DNA of 64,000 bases from Tetradesmus obliquus (lineage: Eukaryota; Chlorophyta; Chlorophyceae; Sphaeropleales; Scenedesmaceae), in contig CP126202.1 of NCBI GenBank assembly GCA_030272155.1, positions 1,116,001 to 1,180,000 of the forward strand, read 5' to 3'. The notes beneath the pieces were generated by a model. It worked only from the letters and a program-made list of their open reading frames with translations, searched no databases and was not told the origin of the DNA. Each line of letters opens with the position of its first letter. Position 1 is the first letter of the stretch. Positions 54,976 to 64,000 of this stretch are shown one piece after another. The position numbers and the translations under genes were made by a program.

Positions 54976-55722
54976 ATCTACCGATGCTGCACAGCTGCTG
55001 CATGCAACCCCAGCAGCAGATGGAGCAGCAGCAGCAGACGGCGCAGGACACAAAGCAAAGAAGGCAAAGGCCAGGGCAGCAGCAAAGCCCCTCACAGCGC
55101 GCCGCCGCACACGTGCATCAGCAGCAGCAGATGAGGCTGCAACTCCAGCAGCAGCAGCAACAGAGTCGGACCAGCCAGCAGCAGCAGCAGCAGCTCCTAG
55201 CAGGGCCAAGCCCCGCAGGAGCAGCAGGCTAGCTCCTATGGCCGCTGCTGCAGATGCAGCGGACGCAGCGGCAGCACCAACACGCAAGCGCCGCAAGCAG
55301 CAGCTGCTGCAGCCTCTTGCACACGACAAAGCCCCTGCACCTGCTGCTGCAGCTGCTGCTGCCGCTGAAGGTGAAGACACTGAGGCAGATGCTGGTCATG
55401 ACACTGAAGCAGCAGCAGCAGACACAGCAGCAGCAGCAGCAGACGCAGCTGTTGAGGTGGCAGATGGCAGCAGTGTGCCACAGTTCCTGAGGGCATGGCA
55501 TGTGGGTGGGGTGGGGGCCCTGGCACCTGCTGCTGCTGCTGCCATTGCAGCAGCACAGCACGGTGCTGCTGCTGCTGGTGGGTTCAGCAAGACGTTTGAG
55601 AGCAGGCATGGCGGCAGGAGGAAGAGCAGCGTGGCGCGGCGACTGGAGCTACGAGCTTCAGCTGCTGATGATGATGATGTTACTGCTGCTGCTGCTGCTG
55701 AAGGCGGCGGCACAACCGTGAT

Positions 55723-55779
<57 letters not shown>

Positions 55780-55831
55780 GCAGAGTGGCCAGGACTCTCC
55801 AAGAAGCCTCACACTGCGCCTGCGGCCACCT

Positions 55832-55876
<45 letters not shown>

Positions 55877-56427
55877 GATGCTGAGCTGCCCTCCCCAACC
55901 AAGTCTCGCCTGCTGAGGAAGAGGCCGCTGCAGCAGCCCTTGGCAGGGCATGCTGCAGAGGCAGCAGCAGCAGCAGCAGCAGCAGCAGCGCCGGCAGCAG
56001 CAGCAGCGCAGGCAGCCACGCCAAGCCGCCGCATGAAGATTGGCAATACAGGTGGGATGATGAGATATCTTGCTTTCAAAGTGTTTATGAAAAGGTCCTG
56101 GCTTGCAGTTCTGTAGAAAGTGGCGTACATGGCAGCATGCTAGCCAGATACGCCACTTTTCATAGAACCGCAAGCCTCCATGTTTCGCCGCACACAGCTG
56201 TGGAGACATAGACCATATGCATCACACAGTTTCTCCGCACGCGTTTTTATGAAAGTGTTGCTGAATGGTTGTGTGGCGGCAACGGTTTTCCATGTTGTAC
56301 TGCCTGCACTGTACTGCCTACATTGCATTGCTTGCATTGTACCTCCTGAACTGTACTGCCACACCAATCTGTCCACATTGCACTGCACTGCCTGCCCAAC
56401 AGCAGCAGCCCTACCGCCAGCAATGGC

Positions 56428-56463
<36 letters not shown>

Positions 56464-56949
56464 CGAGGACCAGCTTGAAGAGCAGCGGGCCAGCCCTGAG
56501 CTATGGACAGGCACTGCTGCTGCTGACTTTGGCTTCGAAGCAGACTGGGCTGCAGCAGCAGCAGACGATGAAGCTGCTGCTGCTACAGCAGCAGCAGACG
56601 CAGAAGACGCAGACGAGGCAGCAGATGGCAATTATGATGCTGCTGAGCAAGATGCAGCTGCAGCTGCAGGTGATGTGACTGGCTTCACTGTTGATGCAGG
56701 CTGGGATGGCTATGAGGACAGCTTGGGGATAGCAGAGGATGATGCAGCAGCAGCAGCAGCACCGCAGGATGCAGAAGCTGCTGCTGATGCTGCCGCACCC
56801 TTTGCCAGGGGTGGTGGCAGCAGCAGCCGCGGCAAGCATAGGGGTCTAGCAGCTGCAGCACCACCTGCTAGGGCCGCAGCCAGTAGGGGCAGGGCTGCTG
56901 CTAGCCATGGCACAGCCAGGGGCGGTGGCAGCAGCAGCCGTGCTGCTGC

Positions 56950-57009
<60 letters not shown>

Positions 57010-57553
57010 CCGTGTGAGCAGCAGTGCCAGGGCAGGGCTGATCTTCCCAGTGGCAAGGGTGGCACGGCACATGAGGCAGAGGAACTTGGCAGCGCGCATG
57101 GCGAGAGGTGAGGCTGTGTGTGTGATGTATCCGATTTCATGCTTTGTACAGCCTTGATCATGCTTTGTACAGCTTTGATCATGCTTTGTACAGCCTTGAT
57201 CATGCTTTGTACAGCCTTGATCATGATGTGCTGCCCACATAAGGGAGAACTTGGCGGCACGCATGGCAAAAGGTGAGGCTGTGGCTGCATTGAACAGCCT
57301 GTAGTATCACTGTGCGCAAAATTGCACTGCATGCATTGCACTGCACACATGAGGGCGCTCAACTCGGCAATGCATATGGCATCCTTGCAGGGGCCGTCAA
57401 CTGTTGCGCCGTGTGCTGCTGCGCGTGTACGTGATCATGTCGTTGTCTGAGTTGTTGGTGATGTGTGCCGCAGCCCTCAAACAAGTGCCTATTGAGTGCC
57501 AGCCCTCAAAACAGCTGACGGCTGCACTGCTGTTGGTCCTGACATGTGTATGC

Positions 57554-57629
<76 letters not shown>

Positions 57630-58408
57630 TGCGCCCGTGTACATGGCTGCTGTGCTGGAGTACTTGGCTGGCGAGGTGATGGAGCTGGCTGGGCAGGCAG
57701 CAGCAGAGGTGGGCAGGCGCCGCATTACACCAAGGTGAGGGTTTGTTTGTTGTTACAAATGTTATAAGTAGTGTTACAAATGTTACATGTACATCAGCAT
57801 ATGGACGCTTTTAGGTTCTCTATTGGAGCTGGCAGGGCAGGCAGCAGCAGCGGTGGGCAAGCGCTGCATTACACCCAGGTGAGGGCCGTGTTCCTTTTAC
57901 AAGGTGTTTCGTATCGTGTTTCAAGTTTGCATGCCTGTGACACAGCACTAAGAGTTTGGCCGGGGGCGTTGGCAGCGTTATATTGTTGCTGCCGCTACAG
58001 GCACCTGGATATTAGGGGCGATGCTGAGCTGTCGCGGCTGCTGCCCTTGCGAAGATCTACTTCCCTTGCCAAACTCAAAACCAACCCCTTGTAACCATGC
58101 TGCTGCCCCTGCAAGCACCTGCAGCTGGCCATTTGGGGCGATTCTGAGCTGTCGCGGCTGCTTCTACTGGCCCACAAACCTGCTGCTGTTGCAGAGGTAT
58201 TATCTGACCCAAACCTTGAACCCTTCTGCTGCTCTGCAGGCACCTGCAGCTGGCCATCAGGGGCGATGCTGAGCTGTCGCGACTGCTGCAGCACACAGTC
58301 ATCAGCCAGGGTGGCGTGCTGCCCCACATTGAGCCTGCGCTGCTGCCAGCCACGCGCAGGCAGCAGCAGCAGCAGCATGGAGCAGCTGGTGCATCGGACA
58401 GTGAGTGA
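45681..58408 (+). CDS. giant protein with a C-terminal histone H2A fold
   Basis: Seven exons join in phase: 45681-45834, 46150-46370, 46970-47114, 50364-56051, 56403-57107, 57629-57734, 58240-58408, giving about 2,395 residues. Residues 1 to about 2270 are low-complexity: Ala, Gln, acidic blocks, six diverged repeats around [14 protein letters not shown], and basic clusters ([34 protein letters not shown]) that look like nuclear-localisation or DNA-binding tails. Residues about 2276-2376 are H2[75 protein letters not shown]. Acidic-patch residues are kept (E56, E61, E64, D90, E92) except E91, which is Ala. The tail is short, Gln-rich, and lacks an H2A.X SQ motif. The H2A core is certain. The full fusion rests on splice phase alone; separate or alternative transcripts are possible. 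Confidence 0.75.
46470..46775 (+). repeat. three copies of the 3' edge of exon 2 of the giant H2A gene
   Basis: Segments like GC(G/C)TGACxCCxGAGGAGCCTG(C/T)AG followed by GGCAG(C)xCGCACAG|GTG recur near 46488, 46610 and 46728 after the true exon end at 46320-46376. Each keeps a CACAGGTG-type donor or its decayed form. Confidence 0.8.
47240..48400 (+). repeat. four diverged tandem units of about 250-375 bp in intron 3 of the giant gene
   Basis: A block with TTGAGCTGCTGC(G/A)GCTGCTG...GAATGCGCAGCAG(T/A)G(G/A)CGTCC...CTGGACGCA(A/G)CTGC recurs from about 47250, 47575, 47830 and 48205. Between them ATCTACCATTGTTTGACCAGCT recurs at 47463 and 48095. No coding role is seen. Confidence 0.75.
48500..49060 (+). 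other. intron 3 segment with a decayed duplication
   Basis: AGCTGCTGACTCAGCCCA(G/A)(A/G)TGGC occurs at 48577 and 49009, each followed by a polypyrimidine-rich stretch. This may be a remnant of the same kind of duplication. No gene is recognised. Confidence 0.4.
49225..49640 (+). repeat. two-copy duplication of about 200 bp in intron 3
   Basis: The stretch from GTGTAGTGGCAGGGATGCTAG through CCTCAAACCCTT, a CAG run, GCGCTCAGGCGG, to CCTCAGTGCATGGCACTG (49265-49455) recurs at 49475-49625. Confidence 0.8.
49845..50330 (+). repeat. four tandem copies of the 5' edge of exon 4 of the giant gene
   Basis: A TTGCAG or TCTGCAG acceptor with codons for GA(G)[18 protein letters not shown] occurs at about 49843, 49968, 50108 and 50240 before the true exon at 50364 (spacing about 125-140 bp). 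Several copies stay open across the exon-like part. One has a 16-C run (50016-50031) replacing a few codons. Confidence 0.9.
51391..52290 (+). repeat. six-copy coding repeat within the giant exon
   Basis: The motif (E/V)QVG(E/K/D)E(A/T)V(H/Q)R(M/V)xR(V/A) begins near 51395, 51542, 51707, 51875, 52055 and 52235, with intervening [14 protein letters not shown] segments. Spacing is 147-181 bp, always a multiple of three or re-framed by CAG-run length. It may form a helical array. Confidence 0.85.
56117..56159 (+). promoter_or_regulatory. perfect inverted repeat directly after the read-through stop of exon 4
   Basis: AAAGTGGCGTA (56117-56127) and TACGCCACTTT (56149-56159) can pair over 11 bp with a 21-nt loop. 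If intron 4 is retained, the giant frame stops at TAG 56114-56116, immediately before this hairpin. It could mark an alternative mRNA end or be a remnant of a small element. Its loop is far too long for the classic histone 3' stem-loop. Confidence 0.5.
57140..57222 (+). repeat. 20-21-bp minisatellite in intron 5 of the giant gene
   Basis: TGATCATGCTTTGTACAGCC or a one-base variant is repeated four times in a row. A nearby copy of the exon 5 end (AACTTGGCGGCACGCATGGC then AAAAGGTGAGGCTG, 57247-57280) follows. Confidence 0.9.
57825..58180 (+). repeat. copies of the exon 6 end and exon 7 start of the H2A core in intron 6
   Basis: 57829-57895 repeats the end of exon 6 ([17 protein letters not shown] plus GTGAGG). 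58000-58052 and 58118-58165 repeat the start of exon 7 (HLQLAI-GD-ELSRLL with CTACAG or CAAGCAC in front) before the true exon 7 at 58240. The copies contain changes that would damage the histone fold, so the phase-consistent outer pair is the best model. Confidence 0.85.
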
Positions 58409-58479
58409 GCTGATGCTGCGAGTCAGAAGCAGCAGGCAGCAGCAGCAGCGGGCAGCAGCAGCAGGCTCAGGCAAGGAGA

Positions 58480-58630
58480 GAGCCGCTGCTGCAGCACACA
58501 GTCATCAGCCAGGGTGGCGTACTGCCCCACATTGAACCTGCGCTGCTGCCAGCCACGCGCAGGCAGCAGCAGCAGCAGCAGCAGCAGCGGCACGGAGCAT
58601 TTGGTGCTTCGGACTGTGAGTGAGCCTGCG
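58480..58630 (+). repeat. copy of the C-terminal coding part of the H2A core in the 3' flank
   Basis: It repeats [20 protein letters not shown] then [10 protein letters not shown], ending near a GAGTGA. A further fragment CTGCGCTGCTGCCAGCCACG lies at 58627. A CAG/CTG inverted run (58712-58750) could form a hairpin. Confidence 0.85.
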
Positions 58631-60562
58631 CTGCTGCCAGCCACGCGCAGCAAGCAGCAGCAGCAGCAGGTGGTGGTGGCTTGAGCGGTGTCAGCAGTGA
58701 CTGAGCGCCTGCGCAGCAGCAGCAGCAGCTGCTGCTACTGCTGCTGCTGGGCAGTGACTCAAAGCAAGTGTACAACAGGCACGGTCATTGGCAGCACAAT
58801 TGACTTTGCAGCATGAGGGTGTGGAGATCTACCGTGCATTGCATTAAGCAGCACGACGGCTGGCTTTTGCACCTTGCAGGAACGGCCACGTTGGTGTGTT
58901 GTTATGTTTCCTGGCAATGTGATGCCAGGATGGTTTGCTAGGAGGTATCAAGATCAGCAACTGACCTGCTACGATACGTATTGGCGCCATGCATAAGGCG
59001 CCGCAGGTTTTGTTTCGGCATTCCTGCAAGGATGTATGACCCCCTCACCCACTACTGTGACGCATCATGTGACTTGTTGCGGCGGCTGGTCACTTGGCGG
59101 GTTTTGATGGCGAGCATTATTTGTTGCACAGCAGCCCCAGCTGACATGAATCTCATTTGACTGCCAGGGTTGCCTACCCAGCACTTGGCAGTTGTGGCGC
59201 GCACTGTGGCACTGGAGCCAGAGGCTTCAAGCCTAATAACTTATAAAAAGTTGGTTGCACTGGTGCAATGTTGCCAACAATATGTGCCATGCTGGTAGGG
59301 GGTGCGCGGCATATGTGTGTTGGTTCAACTTGTGACAGACAACTTGTGTGCGGTGCCACCGTGCCAGTGACTGCTCTGGTGACGCCGTACTACGGCAGCT
59401 AGTAGCTGTGACTCACCGATACTGTCACACTTGAAGTTCAGTGTCACCACTGGACTGCAGCATTGAAAGGGCCAGCTGCCAGGACAGATCAGGTGGGTAG
59501 AACATAAGTTGCCGACTACTGCTGTGCGGCAGAGGGACAGGTGTGCCATGCACATGATGTGCTGCCCATGATTTCATGATGTGATGTCACGGACGCACCG
59601 TTTGCATGCCGGCAGTGCCACACCTCGGCGTACTCAACTAGCACTCTACCTACACCCCTCCAATGGTTCCGAGTACAATGGGAGCCAAGATTAGAACCAT
59701 TACAGGGTCTAGAGGACATGATACACGACCCAGCGCTGCGAACAAAGCTTAAGAGGCTACTCAGTAAACGGCCGGCACATGTAAAGCAACACATGTGGTG
59801 TACACCACCCCACCGGTGGATCCATCGTACTTAGCACTAGACTTGTCCTCAGCAGAAAAACAAGGCATCTTTAGTCCGACTGAATGCGTCTATGACGTCA
59901 CGCATGGCCAGCAGATACGCACTCTTGTACACACCCACCCAGAGCCAATCAACCCACACCTAGATATCATTGGGACAGGCTTGCATGAAGTTATTATTAG
60001 GCCTGTCTATTACCGGATCCATGGTGAAATGGGCAACTCCACATGTGGATTCGGATCCGAAGCGTAGGACTTGTAACTTGTAACATGATGTGATGTGGAC
60101 GCATGCCCTGCAATGACTCACTACATCGAATCAGAGCAGGCGGCTCATTGAACGGAGAGATAAACTCCACAACCAGTAGTCGAATGATTGACACCGTGTG
60201 TGGTACTGTTGCGAGAAAGGCGCTCCTAAATGGTAAGCGCACAGGCAATTACAGGAGTAGTGATAGTACTGCCAGCCGTGAGGAGTACACGCAGGCGATC
60301 AGCCTCTGGCACAGCTGCTATTGATATATGCTAAGGTTGAGAGAGCGCAGCATGGCGGCGTGGCGTAGCTCACGTTCACCGGAACTTCTCTAACATGTTC
60401 TCGTTAGCAAATGGCAACAGCCCGATTAGCATATACAGTGGCAAGACCTTTCAGCTCAGTGTGGGAGGTTGTGGCTGACTTTTCAAACGTTGAATTAGAC
60501 AAAAGTATGAGTGAAATGACCCCGTAATCAGATGCATCGGGATTAGAAACTAGAGGAACGCC
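58631..60562. other. intergenic region with an A/T-richer island
   Basis: 58750-59570 shows nothing codable. From about 59570 to 60560 the sequence loses its CAG character and has non-host-like frames: plus 59795-60067 (90 codons, includes HTHPEPINPHLDIIGTGLHE), plus 60103-60324 and minus 60404-60601. A 25-bp direct repeat (CATGATGTGATGT then GGACGCA) occurs at 59576 and 60085. This may be an inserted or foreign segment; its nature is unknown. Confidence 0.35.
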
Positions 60563-62851
60563 ATGGCTCGCAAGCCAGGATTCTACGTCAGGCAGCTGCA
60601 ACAGCTAGAGGAACAGCTTCAACTCAAGCAGCAGCGAGTAGAGAAGCTGGGGCTGCAAAAAGCGGCGTTGCAGCAGGTGGGCGCAGAGTCGATGGCTCTG
60701 CAGCGATGTAGCGCGTCCCATCATGGCTAACGACACGATGCGTTTGCATTTGCAGAGGGAGCAGCTGCTGGTGCAAACGACAGCACAGATTGGTGCGGCC
60801 ATAGACGTCACCAAAGACTCTGCCACCAGTGACGAGGCTTTCTTCACCGACAGCCTCTGCAGCAGCATATCACCTTCACCATTAAAACCTATGAGCATGA
60901 TTACAGCAGCCCTGGAGCTCGCGCTGTTCTCTGCGCTTGAGCAGCAGGAACAGCAGCAACAGAACAGCCCATCACGCCCAGCAGACAGTGGCGGGGCCAA
61001 CGCAGCAGCAGGCGATGGTTGCAACTGCACGCTTCGGCGTCAGCTCGCGGACATCGAAGTCGAGGTTCAGCAGCTGCTGCTGAAGCTGCGCTGCAAGCCA
61101 CAGCAGGGACAGCTGTCTGTTGCAAGCAGCTGCCTGCAGCGCCTGACCCCTGCACGCATGCTGCAGCTGGCGCAGAGGCCATTGGAGCAGTGCTTGCAGG
61201 AAGCAGCAGATGCTGTTGAAATGCTCAGCAACTGCTTGCCTAGGTGAGGCGCGCGTCTGTTGCGTGTGTTCTGCTGCTGATTTTACTGCAGACTGATGTG
61301 TGCGGGGACAGCAGCAGCATGCCTGTGTATGCAGCTGTGCCTGCAGAGCAGTTGTTTTTCGTGCCCAGTTTGCTTTGACTCCCAGATTGCTACCCAGAGG
61401 ATGTTGTGCTGTTTATATAGCCAGCCGTGCATGCACAAGGTTCTGCTTGCCAGCAGCCATGAGGCAGCAAATCCTGCAAACAACAGGTGCGCCGTGCGAC
61501 ACATGCGTCTGCCTCCTATGCTGACTCTCCTGCCACCGTTGCTGTGTGTCTTATTTTCCTGCATTCAAATTCCGTGCGACAGCTACGGTGACGACATCAT
61601 CGCCAGGCTGAGGGTTGACCATCTGGTCAACGCCCAAGCTGAGGCAGTGCTGGCAGTGGGCTTTGCAGGACAGCCGCGGCAGCTGCTGCAGCTGCTGGGA
61701 GTCAACTTGAGCAGCGCTGCTGCTGCAAGAGCAAACGCGCTGCATGCCTTTGAGTCGCCTATGCCTGCGCGCTGGGAGCATGTCGCTGTGGTGAGTTGCG
61801 CCGTGGCCTGCTGCTATTGCTTTAGCCTGGTATACCACGTATCCTTGCTTTAGCCTGGTATACCTACGTAGGCAGCGAACACACATCAGGTCAGCGCGCG
61901 TTTCGAGTCCTGCAAGCAGGCAGCAGTGCCGCACCTCTGCCAGTTCACAATGCTGCCGGCTGTTCCCTGCTCATAACTTAATTTGAATTTGTGCTATTTA
62001 TAATTTGAATTATGCAGGCTGTCGAGCTGACAGACGACCAGCTGGTGCTGCTCAAAGCTGCCTGGCACAAGACAGCTGCCGACAGGTCAGCGCTGCTGCA
62101 GCAGCACAGCGAGCTGGCAGCACGGCTGCTGCAGCTGCAGCAGGCTGGCGACCAGCAGCGGCAGCAGTTTGCGCGCGGCATGCAGGCAGCATTCCAGCGC
62201 AACTACTGCTATTACTTGGAGCCGTGCACAGGGCTGTGGCTGCAGCAGCAGCAGCAGCAGATGTGGCATGGGCGGTGTGGCAGCTTAGAGGCCTGCGCAG
62301 ATGCTGCGGCGGCAGCAGCTATGCTGGCTGATGGACTGATGTTGCCGATTAGCAGCAGCAGCACTGCTTGGCACACTCCTGGCCTGCAGCAGCAGCAGCA
62401 CAGTGCCGCGTTTGTGCAGGCGTGCATGCACACCGGCAATGTGCAGCCGATCATGTGCCCACCTGTGCTGCCAGCAGCAGCAGCAGCAGCAGACAGCAAG
62501 TGTGCTGGCATTCGGCAAGCCTGCAGTAGCTCCTGTTCTCATTCTTCCAGTGTCTCTGGCTCTACCAGCTGGCAGGACAAAGCAGCAGCAACAGCAGCAG
62601 TGACAGCATGTCAGGTTGCCACTGACCCAGATCTGCTGCTTGATGCTGGCGGTGCAGAGCAGCAGCAGCTTGAGGGTGAAATGAAGAAGTTGCTGAACGC
62701 GGCAGGTGTGCTGCACTTCACGCAGCACCTGCAGATGTATAATGTGCTGAGCCGCAAGCAGCTGGCGGCTGCTGCAGTTGCTGCTTGGCCGTGGCAGTTT
62801 GACCCAGCTGCGCTGTGCGAGGCGCTGGACGGCATGGGCTGGGCGGTGTGA
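60563..62851 (+). CDS. algal bZIP-type protein (degenerate basic region)
   Basis: Four exons join in phase: 60563-60676, 60756-61243, 61583-61790, 62018-62851, giving 547 residues. The N-terminus RQLQQLEEQLQLKQQRVEKL, continuing to LQREQLLVQTT, is a long coiled coil like the zipper of chlorophyte bZIP factors. The preceding basic region (MARKPGFYV) is too short to bind DNA, so an upstream exon may be missing or DNA binding is lost. Exon 4 starts with ELTDDQLVLLKAAWHKTAAD and then a second helical region (SELAARLLQLQQAGDQQRQQ). Many chlorophyte bZIP proteins have an L-T-x-x-Q helix after the zipper, as I recall. The middle is Gln/Ala/Cys-rich, and the C-terminus FDPAALCEALDGMGWAV is short and conserved-looking. 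Probably nuclear. Confidence 0.6.
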
Positions 62852-63119
62852 AGTTCACACTGACTGGGAACAGGCCGACTGTGAAGTTCACAGTTCAGGC
62901 CAACGGCAATTTCACCCAGCTGCCCTGTGCGAGGCGCGGGACGACATGGGCTGGGTGGTGTGAAGTTCACACTGGACAGATACAGGCCGACTGTGAAGTT
63001 CACAGTTAAGGCCCAACTGCAGTGTGACCCCGCTGCCCTGTGCGAGGCGCTGGACGACATGCGCTGGGCGGTGTGATGTTCACACTCGCCAGATGCAGGC
63101 AGACTGTGAAGTTCACAGT
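62846..63119 (+). repeat. three tandem units of the gene's 3' end (stop codon included) carrying near-perfect palindromes
   Basis: Units of about 110 bp start with ALCEALDDMGWAV-type codons and TGA. Each holds GTGTGAAGTTCACAC (62846-62860, 62958-62972; imperfect at 63071) and ACTGTGAAGTTCACAGT (62878-62894, 62990-63006, 63103-63119). The first palindrome overlaps the true stop codon. These dyads could form hairpins in the 3' UTR. Confidence 0.85.
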
Positions 63120-64000
63120 TGCCAGGGATAGGCAGACTTGAATCGTACAGTCCAGTTCTATCGTGTCTTTTGGCAGCTCTGTTACACTCTTCTCTCGCAG
63201 CATGCGCTGCAGCGGATGCACTGACTGTGCAGCTGCTGCGCGGGACGTGTTGTTAGTAGGCAGCTGGGCAGCAGCAGGGCCAGGGTATGTGCTGGTCAGC
63301 ACACATGCAACCGCAGCTTAACTGCATGTGACAGCAGATACATCTGCACATAGTCGCAGCTGTATCTGCGTGTGGAGGAGGTGCAGTCATGGGCTGTTGT
63401 GCTGACTGGATCCAGCAAAGGATTTGATCTAGCATCTGATCAAACATCTGGCAGATCTGGGTTGTCAGTCGGATAGTATGGCGGCTTAGACGGCCAGCAT
63501 TGGGCAGTGTTCAGACTGCCAGCAGTTGGCAATGCTAGCATTGTAGTAGCTTGATACTGCCTGGTCTGCTGCGTTACGTGGCTCATGCATGCTCAGTGTG
63601 TATGCAGCAGCTGGTCCCAGCCTTGCAGTTGGGTCTGGCCTTTACGTTCGGCGTCTCTGTTTCACGCATTGCCGCATGCATTGCGCAGCACTCAAAGTTT
63701 GGCGTCTCTGTTTCATGCATTGGCGTCTGTGCTTGTTGCTTGGATCTGTTGTTTGCAGTTTGTTTAGAGAGTCAGGGATGGGGTCTGCATGTTGTGTACG
63801 ACGTGCGAATGGCACGTTGCTCTACGCACATGCAACAGCACTGGATACCGGGTTCATATCAGTCCGCGCTTGCGTCGCAAGGACTGCCTCTGTTGCATTC
63901 AGCAACACCCCCGCTGTCAGCTGTGGTCCCACAGCCGGTCGTGGCTGGGTGCGGTTTCTGTACCTTGAAAGGCACTGCTGCACTGAAACCAAACTAAAAT
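63120..64000. other. right-edge stretch without a supportable gene
   Basis: A 148-codon plus frame (63551-63997) contains a small internal duplication (TT(C/T)GGCGTCTCTGTTTCA at 63648 and 63700) but no family signal and no splice support. Nothing else was recognised. Confidence 0.4.

Noticed and set aside
53764-55380. Minus-strand open frame of 538 codons opposite the giant exon, plus similar long antisense frames (for example 51898-53220)
   Set aside because: They are Ala/Ser-only mirror readings of GCA/GCT runs in the coding strand. CAG-type repeats stay open in several frames on both strands; no domain or splice support exists.
56117-56159. Reading the inverted repeat as the conserved histone mRNA 3' stem-loop
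   Set aside because: The classic element has a 6-bp stem and a 4-nt loop after the stop codon of the histone; here the stem is 11 bp, the loop 21 nt, and it lies upstream of the H2A exons.
63551-63997. 148-codon plus-strand frame near the right edge
   Set aside because: No family signal; partly generated by a local duplication; no start context or exon structure to support it.

Overview
The window reads as nuclear DNA of a green alga, most likely a chlorophycean of the Scenedesmus/Tetradesmus kind. The signs are plant-type families (RD21-like protease with a granulin domain, GCK-domain protein, plastid PAP/fibrillin with a transit peptide), many short phase-consistent introns with GTGAGY/GTGCG donors and TGCAG acceptors, and pervasive CAG/CTG tracts that code for poly-Gln and poly-Ala. 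The genus is an inference; no rRNA, tRNA, CRISPR array or prokaryote-type operon was seen.

Layout, left to right. 1-2995: little that can be supported, possibly the 3' end of a gene entering from the left. 2996-9168 (-): a complete 12-exon RD21-like papain/granulin protease. 10396-12603 (-): an 8-exon secreted protein that resembles the PhlG (DAPG/phloretin hydrolase) fold family. 12976-14464 (-): a 4-exon GCK-domain protein, sharing a 316-bp divergent promoter with 14781-17680 (+), a 6-exon plastid-lipid-associated (PAP/fibrillin) protein. 17.8-25.9 kb: gene-poor, made largely of decayed tandem repeats. 25905-31588 (-): a ~978-residue Gln/Ala/Lys-rich nuclear-type protein with a degenerate bZIP-like segment and five sumoylation-like motifs. 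33528-37743 (-): a Gln-rich membrane-type protein whose N-terminus is unresolved. 41274-44591 (-): a 5-exon acetylserotonin O-methyltransferase (ASMT)-like enzyme. 45681-58408 (+): a giant gene whose seven exons join in phase into about 2,395 residues, ending in a histone H2A fold. 60563-62851 (+): a 4-exon algal bZIP-type protein.

Two things stand out. The first is the giant H2A: about 2,270 low-complexity residues ahead of a well-preserved H2A core. The second is a window-wide pattern in which the edge of an exon, with its splice site and some flanking intron, is repeated in tandem inside the adjoining intron, or beyond the stop codon for terminal exons. It occurs in at least seven unrelated genes with units of about 100-250 bp, and much of the intron sequence appears to be built from such copies. 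A related habit is a (CTG)n run directly in front of the 3' splice site. The genes are unrelated housekeeping, secreted and regulatory functions; nothing suggests a shared pathway.

Gene models were built by eye from splice phase and protein similarity recalled from memory. No alignment, transcript or database check was possible.
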